Positions 47,436-60,100 of a stretch of DNA of 64,000 bases are shown piece by piece; the stretch's first letter is position 1; each line of letters starts with the position of its first letter. The notes under the pieces were generated by a model. It searched no databases and was not told the origin of the DNA. It saw nothing but the letters and a program-made list of their open reading frames with translations. Source of the DNA: Penelope pileata (taxonomy: Eukaryota; Chordata; Aves; Galliformes; Cracidae); the NCBI GenBank assembly GCA_013396635.1, contig WBMW01005037.1, forward strand, positions 1,516,665-1,580,664, written 5' to 3'. The translations under genes were made by a program, and so were the position numbers.

Positions 47436-50400
47436 AAAGGAGACGCACTCTGCAGTGTGGGGTGGCATCACTGCAGTGTTCTCCTCGTAGCACTTCCTTT
47501 TATCAAGCAAAAAAAAAACTCATGCAAGAAAAATTCACTTCCAACTTAACCTTCCAAAGTTCAGTAACTCCACGTTTGTGTTGATATTAGGGGGCAGCCA
47601 CATGTGTGGCTCTTAGGAGCTCTGTCCCAGTATGCGCTGGGACTTCTAAAACCTCAGGGCAATTTCTGGAAGCAGTGCCTTGGGTCGCTTCCAACTGTGC
47701 TGCGCTGTGGGGTGGAAGTTGGAGAACTGGCTCAACTAGCGCGGGAGCAAGAAGTTCTGAGCGGAGGTTTATCCTTAAGTAATCCTCTGGGTTTCAGTGA
47801 CTGGAAACATGACTTTGCTTGGGATACTTGTCAACTTGTACAGATTTTTGACCACGTGACAGAAAGTTGAGGGCAGTCTGCGATAAGCCCAGGAGCAGTT
47901 CTGGGTGTTGCTGTGCTGAACCTTGTAGTGAACTTGTAATGTCAGGGAGTGCTCAGGGGGAAACGCTGAGACATCTGCTGTCCAGGAGTAAATACACTGG
48001 TTTTTCCAAAATGAGCTCTTTATCCATTCCAGCATAACCTCATAAACAGGAGACAAAAGTTCAAGGCAGAAAATGATGATTAAATAACAAACGATGCCTG
48101 GAAGTAGCTGAAGGCTAGGTTAAAGGTTTCAGTTCATGGGATACTGAGAAACAAGAAAGTGGAGTGGGGTGCAAGTAGTTATTTGTTTGCTGGCATCTAT
48201 GCAAATGTTTTGATTTGGTCACTGTGATCATGGAGGGTAGTTTTCACTGTTGGGTGGTTTCTTTAGCTGAGCTTTAGAGCTGTGAGAGCTCTCTGTGATG
48301 CGTTCCTGCTGAAGCTGACAGGTCCTATGGTTGAAACTGTTAATTCTTTGAGTCTTTCTTCGTGTGAATTCTACTGTGTGAACTTCACACACGCTGACCT
48401 AGAACAAAGGTGGAAAGCTCAGCAGCTCTCTGTTATTTCAGTGTTGGCTGGAAAACAAACCAGTAGGGATTTTTTGCTTTGATAAGGCTATATTTTTAAA
48501 TAACTCTTTGTAGTGCCAGCCAGATGATTTTTTGTTTAAAAGCTAAATTCACGTGCAAGTACACTGATTTTTTTTTAGCAGATAATTGATTACCTTTGGT
48601 ATTTGAAATAACATGTTCTTGGACAGTGCAGTGTTGCATCATGCCACTTGATAACTGGGGCTTCCACTGACAAGCTGGCTTTGCTGTAGTCCTCTGCTCA
48701 GCATCAGATGTTGCTTGAGTCACAAAGGCACCTGAAAAGAAACGTCTGTCCTTGACACTGGGATGATGTTTCTAAATGCTTAATGTTCAGTCTGTTATCT
48801 GTGAGATATCTAAAATGTTTTCTCTTTATGGAATAGGCCTCTTTGTAATTGAAATTAAAAAATACATGATCTCAAGCCTCTATTTTTTAACAACTTACTA
48901 TGCAGAGGAACGTATGGTGATGTAATTATTTACTGTGTAGCCTTAAAGGCTCCCTGCGTGGAAGCAGCAAGCAGTTAGGATGTGTCAGATGTGCCTTATC
49001 ACTGCTCTCAGTTAGACTCTTCAAAAACGTGTTGTTGATTCAGTGCACAAAGATAATGCCTTACTTTTCAGGATCAATAAGATAAGAACAGACTGAGCTT
49101 ACTTAAATTTGCCTTTTTTTTTTTTTATACAGTTACAATTGAAAATTCATTTGCTTGTCCAGACAGATCCTTTAGATTATTTCAGTATATTTTATTATGC
49201 ACGTAATTTCATCAGACAGATTTTCAGTGAATTACAGCTGCCCTCCATTCAGAAAACGCAGGGGGCTGGATAGTGTTTTCTTCCTGTGATGGTCTGTCAG
49301 TCTGACAGGAGTGTGCACAGAAGATGAATTGTTCCTGCAGCTGCAGAAGTGCATCTGGACCTCAGGATCCTGGCTGCCTTGGTCTTTGGTCCCGAACTGT
49401 TGGCTGTGTAAGGTCCATGCTTAGCGTCACATCTCGTGGAAACCTGGAGCCGTGGGATCCCTCTGAGTTCAGTTCCTCTGCTCTGCTGTTCAGTTTTAGC
49501 TGAGATAAGGGCTGTGCCTGTTGGGATGGTGTGGAACTGTGAGGTGTTCCAGAGGGCTCTGTGTGCTCATGGGATTTGTGTAGCAGCACCTGTTGGTGGG
49601 CTGATAACCTCGTTACGTTCCCACTGGCATCGTCTTAATGCTTCTCAGTCACTTGTCAGGGCTCCAGAAGAGTCTGTTACTATAGCTCATTGTGTTTGGG
49701 TCCTAGTGGTAGGTCACAACTAATTATTATATGGAAAGCATAACGAAGGCAGGCGTGTGAATCCCGAGATGTCTGTGTGCTCCAGACCTGCCCCGCTCGG
49801 GCTGCGAGGCGGCGGGGCCAGCACAGCCTTTGTTCCCTGCAGTGTGCCAGCGTGACCCAGTGAAAACAAGAGTCCTTTTAATAACTCCCAATTAAAAAAA
49901 CTTGTATGTGTTAAGGCTGCTGAGGGGTCAGCTCACCAGCACATACGTGCCGGTCACAGCAGTGTGTGTGTTCTCCAGATTTTTTACATTTTGTTAGAGC
50001 AGAGCTGCTTCTCCATACACGCGTTCCGTGTAGGCTTTGCACAACATCAGTAAAGCTGCTGATAGATGCTTAATGGTAAAAGAAATTTGCTGTCTATAGT
50101 TAGAGATGGAAATAACTTCGTACATATGGCTTTGTTTTGTCTTAAACGTACTTCTAAGTGCTGTACAACCCGCTTGTTATCTGCAAGGGTTAATGTTACC
50201 AGGCAGATAGCTGGGTGGATTCTGTATTAAAACTGAGCTCTAAATTAATTTGGGTCAGCTGTGTTCCCTCCCAGCCTCTGCTCTACCTACAGGTGCTCAC
50301 AGGAGTGAGATTTTGGTCCCAAGCCCAAACTGTGGCAGGACAAAGGCTGCTAGGAAGGAAATCAGCTCCATCCCATCAGGCCCAGCACAGGTACACATCC

Positions 50401-51049
50401 ATCCTCGGGGCATTTAATAACTCCCAGCCCCACTAAGGCCCACAATAGGGATAGCTGCAGCCTGCAGAGAAGCTGGGAAGTGGCAGAGGGCCAGGCTCTG
50501 AGCTGCCTCTGCTCACTGTGTGCTGTTGAACGGACCTGAGAAGTCTCTGCCCCTTCTTTCTGTGGCTACCGAGTGAGTGTCGTGTTGCCAAGACATCTTG
50601 GTGGAAGATGCTGTTGTGTTACTTTGAAGTAAGAAACAATTGTAACTTGGTAAATAAAATCCTCTCCTGGATTCTGCCATCTGTGTAGCTCTTCGCCGGC
50701 TGAAGAGATTTCGAGTGCATAATAATTACAGCAGGCATCTAAATTGCCAATTAAAATGACTTCCTGGCAATTCTTTATAGATGTTTTAGATCCACTGTTG
50801 TCGGTAACCTAATTTCATGAGTCAATTAAGATTCATCCTTGCTGAAGCTTTCATTGAGAGATGAAACACTGCAGCGTGATGCTTTCAGGAGATATATACG
50901 AAGCAAAGGCCCATGAATATTTATCTCCTAGTTCAAGCTATTTATTTCTGTCCCTTGAAGTACAGCAGCTATGCTTTATTTCAGCTGGCAACTTGAGAAA
51001 AGGTGGGGTTGGGTCTTTTTTCAGCAGTGGTGTTGTAGGACTGCTGTGG

Positions 51050-51069
51050 TTTGTTTGTTTGTTTGTTTT
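51050..51069 (+). repeat. TTTG microsatellite
   Basis: About five units of TTTG within the OSBPL2 intron. Confidence 0.8.
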
Positions 51070-54000
51070 CAGTGCCAGTGTGAGAGCTGTGTGGGTTTGA
51101 TCTTCCCCTGGCTCCTCTGGGGGCTGTTTCTGGACAGAAGCTGCGTCCTGAGCCCAGGGTATCAAACTAATGGAAATGTTGCTTTTTATTTACATATGTA
51201 GTTAGGTGGATTAAACAGGCTGTGGAATTAATTTTCCTTTGTACCGAGCTAGCTTTAAATTCTGACCAAGCTATTTCTATGAAGTTAAGCTTGTGCCACT
51301 CTGACCCATTAAAGAAAAGCAAAAATCTGAAGGCTGAGTGTCCTTGTAGAGCTCGGGGGTTTTGCCTCTTCTATTCCTTCCCTCTGGCAACATTCATGCA
51401 GTGTTTTTACCATATGAGACTTGATAGAAAATTTTCATTATTTTCTTGTGATGAAAACCTCACTTGATTTTTTTTTTTTTTGTCTTTTTAACCCTTTTTT
51501 TCCTATATTGGTTGCAAGTATTCTCCTTTCAAGTTAATAAACTCAATTTGCTATGGAACTGCACATCCAGCAAAACCTTGCTAGGCATGTGAAAAAACTA
51601 ATGAATGTGCTGGTTCATTAATTCTTTGGTGGCACTCTAATTCCACTGGCTTGAACTTCTAACACCCCACCTGCTTGTGCTGGCCAAGCTCTGTTTATTT
51701 TCCTAACTGCTTGCTGTTTCCATCAGTGGTTTCCCTGAAGTGCCCCTTGATCTCACAGATGGGTTCAGTGGCTGTATGATGAACGGGTCCTGGTGTTTTG
51801 TGTGTTCTCAGAGTTCAACTTGTGCTTTAGGAGAGAAAAAGCAGGATTTGTAAAGGAAGCAGAATGGTGTCAACAAAGCATTTGCTTTCCAGAACTGCTG
51901 CAGGATGTAAAGCTTCAGGTGTGGAGGAGTGGGACAGCACAGGTGGAGCCCTCAGCCCTGCTGAGCGTGGCTCTGGTCGAGCTGCATTCCAGCGGGGTGA
52001 GCGGCTCCAGCCCTGGGAGCTGGCCTTGCTGCAGCAGGGTGAAGGTTTCTTCAAGCAGGAGTGCCTGCTGTTGGTTAACCAGCGGGGGCTTTGTTGAGGA
52101 GTAACCTGGAAGAACAAGTTAGTACGGAGTAACTAGTTATGGTAGTTAACAAAATGCTGGTAATGGCATGTTTAGCTCTTAGAGGTTTATTTTTGGACAG
52201 CTCTTAGTATTTTGTGTGTGTGGTGTTTTTTTTTTTCCTTTTAATTGATGTACCAGTGGGTAGGATCCAGTATCTTTGATCTTCGTGAGACAGACATACA
52301 GCAGTTTGGTTTTTGGTCTTTTTTTTTTTTTCTTTTTTCTGGCATGTAGGTTTGGAGCATGCAAGTCCCAGAGAGCAGGCAGTGGCCTCTCGCCAGGCAG
52401 TGGGTCTCACACCTTTGGCTTCAGAGAGTCGACCTTCAAAAGCTGTGTGTGCATCAGTTCTCATGCAGGCACCCAGGTGCATGTCACTGACCACATTCAG
52501 CAGATAGGTGCTTCATGAAGGCCCTTACAAAGTCTGGTACTGTGCAAAGTCAGGGCCAAAGTGTGAAGACTGAGCGTGCCACGGATTATTGTACTTTGAC
52601 TAATTATGCAGCACTGATAACACCTTTTAATAACAAAAGTGCAGAAGAGAACTTGTGCCCATGTAGACAGCGATATGTCAGCCCCTTTCCTGTTCAGGTT
52701 TTGGGGTTGCTTGCTTGGGAGCAGCGTGGAATTTCTATTTCAGCATTGCTATTCACATTTCTAAACTGTTATTAGAGCTCCTGGTATCTTGTGTCACCTG
52801 TTTGTGAAGGCTGCACAGCATCAGTGGGTGCACAGCTGCAGAGTGGTAGTCCTAGAGAGTGGTAGTCTTGGATTTAAAGATCTTCCAAGTTCTGGATTTC
52901 ACATGCTTAGCTCTTAGCCAGTCTGGTTTTGCATGTTGTGGTCCCTGGCATGCAAATAAGCACGATGACTGGAAGAACTGGCTTCTGCCCAAGCAGCCTG
53001 TTGAGGGCTTCCTTCAGCAGATTGTGCTGAACTTTGTTGTCTTCTGTTACTTTAAATGTCATTTTAAGGAGTGAAATTGTCTTGTGAGTATTCTTAACAA
53101 CCCAGTGCGGAGAATTGCTGAGCAAAATAGAAGGTAATCCAGTCTGCAGTACAGATCTGCCAGCAGTTATGAAGTGGTACTGTTGGGAAGGGTATTCCTC
53201 TGTTTGTTGTATATGATCTTTTCTTTCAATTTCTGTTGTCTTTCAGTTTGACCTTCAGAAATAGCATCTCTCCTGTAGGGAAATCAATCTGTTATAGAAA
53301 GAAATGTGGCAGTTTATATGCGTGCATACACAACCCCTAATAAATCAAATGAGTATTGACCAAGTGAGTATTTACCAATCTGGAGCCTTAAAATATGACA
53401 AACTCGATGAGCTCTGTTGTTCATCTTGCAGACCACAACGCGTGTGTGCTTATGGTCAGCAGTGTGTTGTCACCATTACATCTCAAACTTCCAGTTCAGT
53501 TCAGATGCCTTTACTTGCAGCTTTTTCCTCTTGTTAATAAAATGGTTTCTCCACTGTCTTTCTTTAGTCATAAATGCGACAGCACTGTTGGGCTGTGATC
53601 CCCAGCCTTTGGCACTGGCTTTTAAGGTGATGCCTGGTAAGCTCGTTTCCACCTGCACTAAGGGCTGTGGGCTCTCTACAGCCTTAATTTCCAAGAAGTG
53701 AAGAGAGCTCCTGTCTGGAAAACTGTTACATACATAGAATGCTAAGAGAACATCTCCATCCACTTTGTATTTCATCTGCAGTGCAGGACTAACAGAAGTG
53801 ACCCTGTTTATGCTTTGTGACAGATTTTCTGGGCTGGGAATTAGTCCTGACGGGCTGCTGGCGTGGGAGTGTGGCACCCTTCCTTGCACAGCTCTGCTGC
53901 AGTTCTGATAAAAGCTGCTGACTGCAGTTGCTGGTGTGAAAGGGAATCCTGTTCAGAACGTGATGGGCATGAAGGAGGAAATACAGATTACAAATGCTGA

Positions 54001-57000
54001 ACATGAAGCAAACAGGATGTTTTTGTCTTCTGGCGTTTCAGCCTGGTTGAAAGTAACTTTTTGCTGTTGCTTTTAAGGAGAGCAGAGGGCTTAATTCCAG
54101 CTTTTTGGCTTGTGAGCGCTAAGTGCTGCCATCATTCTGTGTTCATATGCATGCAAATGCATGTTAGTCTCTGCTAAGTAAAAGAGCTGATTTCAGAGAA
54201 GTGATGTGAGTGCTAAGTTATTCCTAGTGCAACGCTGATGCAGAATGCATCACTTTATCCTTTTTAAAATCCTCCTAACGCCTTGAAACAATTTGTGACT
54301 ATTACTTAAAGTGACTTCCATGAATATTTTGTTCTTTAGGTAACAGTTACAGCACTGTTACAGTCTGTAACTTACAGGGATAGGAGCTAACTCATTCTCA
54401 ACTAAGCATCAGCTTGGGGTGCACATCACAGGACAGAGCATAGCCTGTACTTTTAGTTCACTCAGGTCATGCCCTGCAGTTCCTTCACTTGTATTTGGAG
54501 GCTCTTTTTAGAGGAAAGCTTCATTGTCTGTGTAGTGAAAGTTCCACTTTGCAAATCCTGCACATCCACCACTGCTGCGCAGGAGAGGAGGAGCTGGTGC
54601 TCATCTCTATGCCCTTGTTCAAGGCTCCTAAAAATGCCAGTTCCCTATTATCAATAAGTGATAGTTTTTATTCCTCAGTGCTTCCCATAGAGGACTGTGG
54701 CATGCTGGAGCTGCTGCCAGGATGTGTTTTGTGTGTGGTTGTGTCTGGCTAGGGGGAGTGTGTGCGTTGTGTGTTAACCAAGTGGGTGGGTTTTGAACTG
54801 CTGTGTGTGTTGCAGGTCTGATTCAGAACAGAATCCTACAGCCCATCCTGTTGCATCATGAAGATGGAAGATGCAAGAGTGCATGGAGAAAATAAAGGAA
54901 TTGTAGTGCTGACCATGAGACAGCTGTATGTTGTGCACACACAGATTTCTTTCTGGAAATATTGGCTGCTGGTTTGCTAGAAGGGCAAAACACTTGCAGA
55001 CAGTTGAAAGCAATAGTTTTCCTAGGATTCTCTCTTCTCCTCCCTCCCCAGCTGAAAGATGAATGCAGTTACATCCACAAGGACAGATTTTCATCAGAGA
55101 GGTGATGTAGTTGGAGACCCAGAAGAGATCCTGCCAGATACTTTGCTGGTGGGGCTGGAAAGCTCGGAGGAGCTCAGGCTGCAGCACTGGCGTGAGCCAG
55201 CATCCCCTGCAGGCAGGGCTGGGCTCCTGCTGGGCCAGGTAACATGGCTGACCCTGCTGCCAGTGCCTGCTGGTAGTGAGCTGTGGCTGGAGATTTCATT
55301 AATAGAAGTAGACATTTAGAGCAGTGTAATTAATTCTGCTGCTGTTTTGAGAAGAGGCGTAGCATCCTGTTCAGTTCACCCAGAAATCTGGGCTAGCTGC
55401 TGCTTTTGAAGCAGTTCTTGAAGAGTTTCTCCCTGTCTCTGGTTCTCTGCCAGCAGCCTGCACTGCCTGTACCTTTGTGAAGCAAAACTCCTGCTTGCTT
55501 TCCTTCTTCAAGCAGAGCACTTGCTGGCAGCCTTGCACTGGAAGTCTTCCTGCATCCCTGGCTCGGGTGTGTTGGTGTTTTGAGCTGTTGCATCCTTCCC
55601 TCGGAGACTGAGGCAGCGTGACAAACTCGAGGCAGAAATCTGTTGCTGATAAACCTTCAACTTTCTTGCTTAAAGGGCTTAAAGGTCTGTGACTGAAGCA
55701 CAGGGAAAAGGGAAGGAAACTGCCTTCAGCTGAGAGCAATTGCAACAGCAGTGTAGCAAGAGGCAAGAGAAGCAGCTGCACGAGGTTTTGGCCTTGTGGA
55801 GGTGAGGGCTTGTAAGGGAGAAGTTGCTGAAGATCATGAGGAAGCTGAGATAGTAACCATGATGCAGAGATTGGTATAAAATCTTATGATGGTGGGCAAA
55901 ACAGGTAGTTCCTAAGGGAAAAGTGTCAGATACCTGGCACTGAGAGCCATAATGCTTCATGGTCAACACTGCATTTGTGAACAGAGTTCTGAAATAGGCT
56001 GTCTGAGCTCCCCCTGAATGGACAGCTGGAAGGACAGTCTGCGTGAGGCACTTGGATAGCTGTGCTCTGGGCAGTGAGGTGAGAGGACCTGGAGCTCAGG
56101 GGGACTCATGCAGTTTGATGTCTTGCAGAGAGAAAGCAAAGGAATTGGCCTTGAACATGGCAAGCTCCTCTGCTGGGAACAGAGTGCGCTTCTGCCTTTG
56201 TTTCTCTTAATTGGAATGGAACTGTGCAAGTTGTAATTACTCTGAAAAAGCTACTCCCACAAAAGCAGTGAGATCTTCAAGGATCAGAAAATATTGAGGC
56301 TGGTTTGGAGGAGATATCGATACGTGCCGTGCTGTCGCTTAGCGCTGTGCCTTGGTTCAGCGGTGGTACCTGGGGAATGTTCACAGTCAGTGGGAACTGC
56401 ATTTTCTGATGCTTCTGCTTTGACTTAAATTGGGTGAAGTAAAAATGTTTATGTTACAGCATTGCCAACCATCTGGAATAAATCTAATGTAGTCTGTCCA
56501 TAAAGTAGAGCTGGAATGCTTCATAAATCTGTAAGTTGTGCATGGTGTGCAGCAGGGCCCCACGTTTTTATGCAACAATGAGATTGGGGTTCATAAGGTT
56601 CTTTTACTTGTTCCTGGCTTTCCTGTTTAAGAATGCAGTAAGGTTTCTCTCTTTGCTGAAGAGGAATTTTTATTTTGCCAGCTGTCTTTTTCTTCCCTCA
56701 CTTCTCATCTCCTTCCAGCTGTACTTGTCTGAAACTTAACTTCAGTAAATAAGGCATAGTTTACAATAATGTTCTATGCAAACATGAACAAGTGTGGCGT
56801 AGTACATTGGTTGGTCTTGTGGTAGGAAGCATTAATCTTCAGAATGACTTTGGTACCACAGTGGCTGTTTATCATGAATGTGAGAACCCAAGGCTTGCTT
56901 TTGTCATGGGGAGAAATAGGAAAATCAGTATTTGTCAAGTGTGTGTGTTTGTGCATGCAAGAAGCATGGAAGTTGCTAATTTTTTTTCCCTGTCTTGTCA

Positions 57001-57005
57001 AATAG

Positions 57006-57133
57006 ATCATCTAAAGCATCTGGGTGTCTGCAGAAGACGACTTCAGAAGCATATAGATCCTCAATCTCTAAATCAAATTCAACGATGCATTAGAGGAAGC
57101 TGGACTGGCTGTACAGAGATCTCACACTGAAGG
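57006..57133 (+). other. OSBPL2: OSBPL2 5' UTR part of the start-codon exon
   Basis: 128 bp between a T-rich acceptor (TGTCTTGTCAAATAG) and the ATG. A nearby CTGCAG at 57028-57033 is an alternative acceptor. If the 46676-46768 exon is joined here, the upstream frame from 46741 runs on to TGA at 57128-57130, three bases before the main start. Confidence 0.6.
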
Positions 57134-57170
57134 ATGAATAGTGAAGAAGAGTTTTATGATGCCGTTACGG
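57134..57170 (+). CDS. OSBPL2: OSBPL2 first coding exon
   Basis: Encodes M-N-S-E-E-E-F-Y-D-A-V-T plus one base of a glycine codon, ending at a GTGAGT donor. It contains the FFAT-like motif. Confidence 0.95.
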
Positions 57171-60100
57171 GTGAGTAATGGGCACGGTGCCAAAAAGAAG
57201 GAATGGGGGAAAAAAAGCTGTGAACTGCACTGTGTGCATGGTAAGGTACTGGTAATATATTACTGTTAAGGTACAAGGGAAAGAAAATGCTTCTGGTAAA
57301 ACTTGAAGTACTGATTTTCTGAATAGAAGAAAGGAAGAATTATAATTAAGGTTCAGGCTTCACCTTGGAAGTAATTTTTTCTTTAATATTTTATTTTTTA
57401 AAGCTCAGTGCTGGCTATTGTTTTATCACTACAATAGGCCTTTAGTCTTGCTTTCAATTTTCTGTGAAACATGGGTAATTATATTGCAGCTTGAGAAGTA
57501 ATGCTTTTAAGACCGTTTGAAAAGTGAAGCATCTTCTGTAGATTATTTTTACCGCTATTTATTTATTTTAATGAAAAACTTATTCCAAAGAATTAGAAAT
57601 ATTTTTCTACTGTTCTGCAGATTGCTGTAGAATCGTGCTTTCAACACAGGGAGCCAAAAGGCTTTGTAATCCTGTGCTGCTACTAGAAAAGCAGATGGGA
57701 ATTGCATCACATTTGAGCACTGCATCAAATAGTGCTTTTCTTTGAACTAATAAGGATGAATGGTTACTTGTAGGATGAAATCAAGTGCTTAAAGTATTGT
57801 AATTTAAGAAAAAAAAAATCATTTTAAAGATCCCAAAGAAGTTAAGAGTTTTCCACTTAGATATCTCTTTCGAAATTTTGTAATGGAGGTGAAATGAGAA
57901 ATGCTGGCAATGGTGAGTGTAGACTGCTTGATGTAAAATCAAGGGAATGAAAGGAGAATAATGGGAAGCGTGGAAGCTGAGGAATGGAAGTAGCATGGTA
58001 GGTGCAGGGGGGTAAGGTGGACTTAGACATGGTTGGTTGGAGATTGCTGTGGGGAATAAACGGGGCTGGTTGAAGCAGTGTGACTGACAGCAAGCTGTAG
58101 GCTGTATAGGACTTGTCACAATTATGTCAGGGAGAGGAGAAGGAAATGTGGATTGTGTTCATGCTAGTTAGAAGTGATAAGGGCTAGTTCTCCAAATTCT
58201 TCTGTAAATCAGTGCTGTACTGTAAAAAAAATAAAAAAATAAAAAAATTTGAAAACACAGCAGATTGTTCTGGTACACCTTTGGTAATCTTACAGTTCCA
58301 GGAGCTCAGGAACCACAGCCATGAGTGAACTACAAATTAATCCATTTGAAAAGATGAACAGAAATGTGCATCTAACTACGAGGTCTGTCTCACAGCTTCA
58401 GTGTTGATGTGTTCCCCTGTTTCTGGCTGCAGAAGTACACAGCCCACAGTCTTTGATTCATCTTTGTTTGAATAGTTGGATTTTCTTTTTTCAGCCCCAA
58501 AAGGTTGATTTGCCCTACAAGAGCTCGAGGAGGTAATGGTTTCAAAGCTTTTGTGTGTGAGGTGTTCTTGTGCCTTGCAGTCTTTGCTCCCTCTGCTCCC
58601 AGGTGGGATATTGTACATCAGTTCTGAGAGCACTCCTTGTCCTGTCCTAAATTGACTCTTCCACAAGGAGAGGTGCAATGAGAGGAGAGAAGCTTCAAAG
58701 CAACAGATAGATGTCTTCATGTGCTCTCAGCACAGCCCTCTTCTGATGGAAGCTGTTTTGTCTGCTGCAGATGCTCCAGAAACTAAAATGTGGTTCAGCT
58801 TCTTTCCCTGCATACGTTGCCCTGGAGTGTGACCCACAGGTGTTGGTTTAACAGGAGTGCTGAGTTTGGAAGAGTTTGTTTCAGATTCTTTCTCCCTTAA
58901 GACTGTCTTTAAATACAGATGTTCCATCTCGTCTTCCAGCTAGATGCTTTAGAACTTACTGACAGTTTGATGGATTACTTGCACAAACCTAATCAAGTTT
59001 AGACTTTGTTCTTTGTCTCTGTGTCTTGTCCAGGTCATACATAAATGTGATGCTAACAACTATGAACAGCTCTTTCTGCATTCATCTTCCCAAACTGCTG
59101 GTGCCTGCAGCAGCTCCTTGCTCCTGTTAGTTCTGTGGACTGTGTATCTTTCAGACAGTGCTTTCTTGAATTTTTTAGATTCCAGTGGGTCCTGATTGTG
59201 CCTATTATTTTAGTTTTTGGATGGTCTGGACACGCTAAGTGTATCCCCAGTAGATCAAGTTCAGAACTGAGGTCCTTTCTGAGTCAAGGTAAGCCTTTGG
59301 GTTCCACAGTAAGAACTTGAGGATTTGAAGTTCCAAGTTTTGATTTTAAAAAATGCCCTTGGCAGACTCCTCAGTCTGTTCTTTCCAAGCATACTCTCCA
59401 TCCTTTAATTCAGATCACTAAATGGGCAGAAGCCAACTTCAGACATGTGCTGGTTTTCCCCTAAGTCTGTGACTGTGACGTGGCTACCAGGAACATTCTC
59501 CATCTGTGTCTCATTTCCATGCTGAGATGAAAACATTGTGTACCCTGTGCTCTTCTCCACTTGCTTCCCCATTGTCCTGGGCCCTGCATTCCCCAGTGGG
59601 AGTTACAGTGTGTTCCCACAGGTTCCCTCATTCTAGTAATTGGGATACTGTGGTTTCTGCTCTATAAATAGCAAACCTGGCTTAGCAGGGTGGAGAAACT
59701 CCATGGAAAGTTATGCTTTAGAGTTCTGCAGCAACCTTAGTCTCTTTTTAAAATGTGAGTTCCTCCTTGAAGAAGACACAACTTTTCTGTAGTTACTACT
59801 TGATTGCATTCGCTTCTAGATTGGAAATCTACCCATCAGAGACCCCTGTTTTTGTTTTGTTTTGGATTTGTGATGAGTTCAGTCTCTTAGGCTGAGAAGT
59901 TTCCTGCTTCTGACACTGTCCCCATCACATCCCAAAGTCATGCTCATGTGATGGAACTGCATGCTGTGTGGTTGGGAGTCATCCTGCTGGCAGCTGGTTT
60001 GACCCTGTCTGGATGATGTGTGCACCTGTAAGCCTCCAGGATGGACTGTGTTGTACAGGTGGTGAATCAGTTTGTGGCTGCTGGAGAGTTTCCATGGAGT

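Larger units (their letters stand above)
46769..57005 (+). other. OSBPL2: OSBPL2 first large intron (inferred)
   Basis: About 10.2 kb between the CpG-island exons and the start-codon exon. It holds one CR1 copy at 47020-47435, a TTTG repeat near 51050-51069 and several poly-T runs. No coding sequence is recognised on either strand. Confidence 0.6.
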
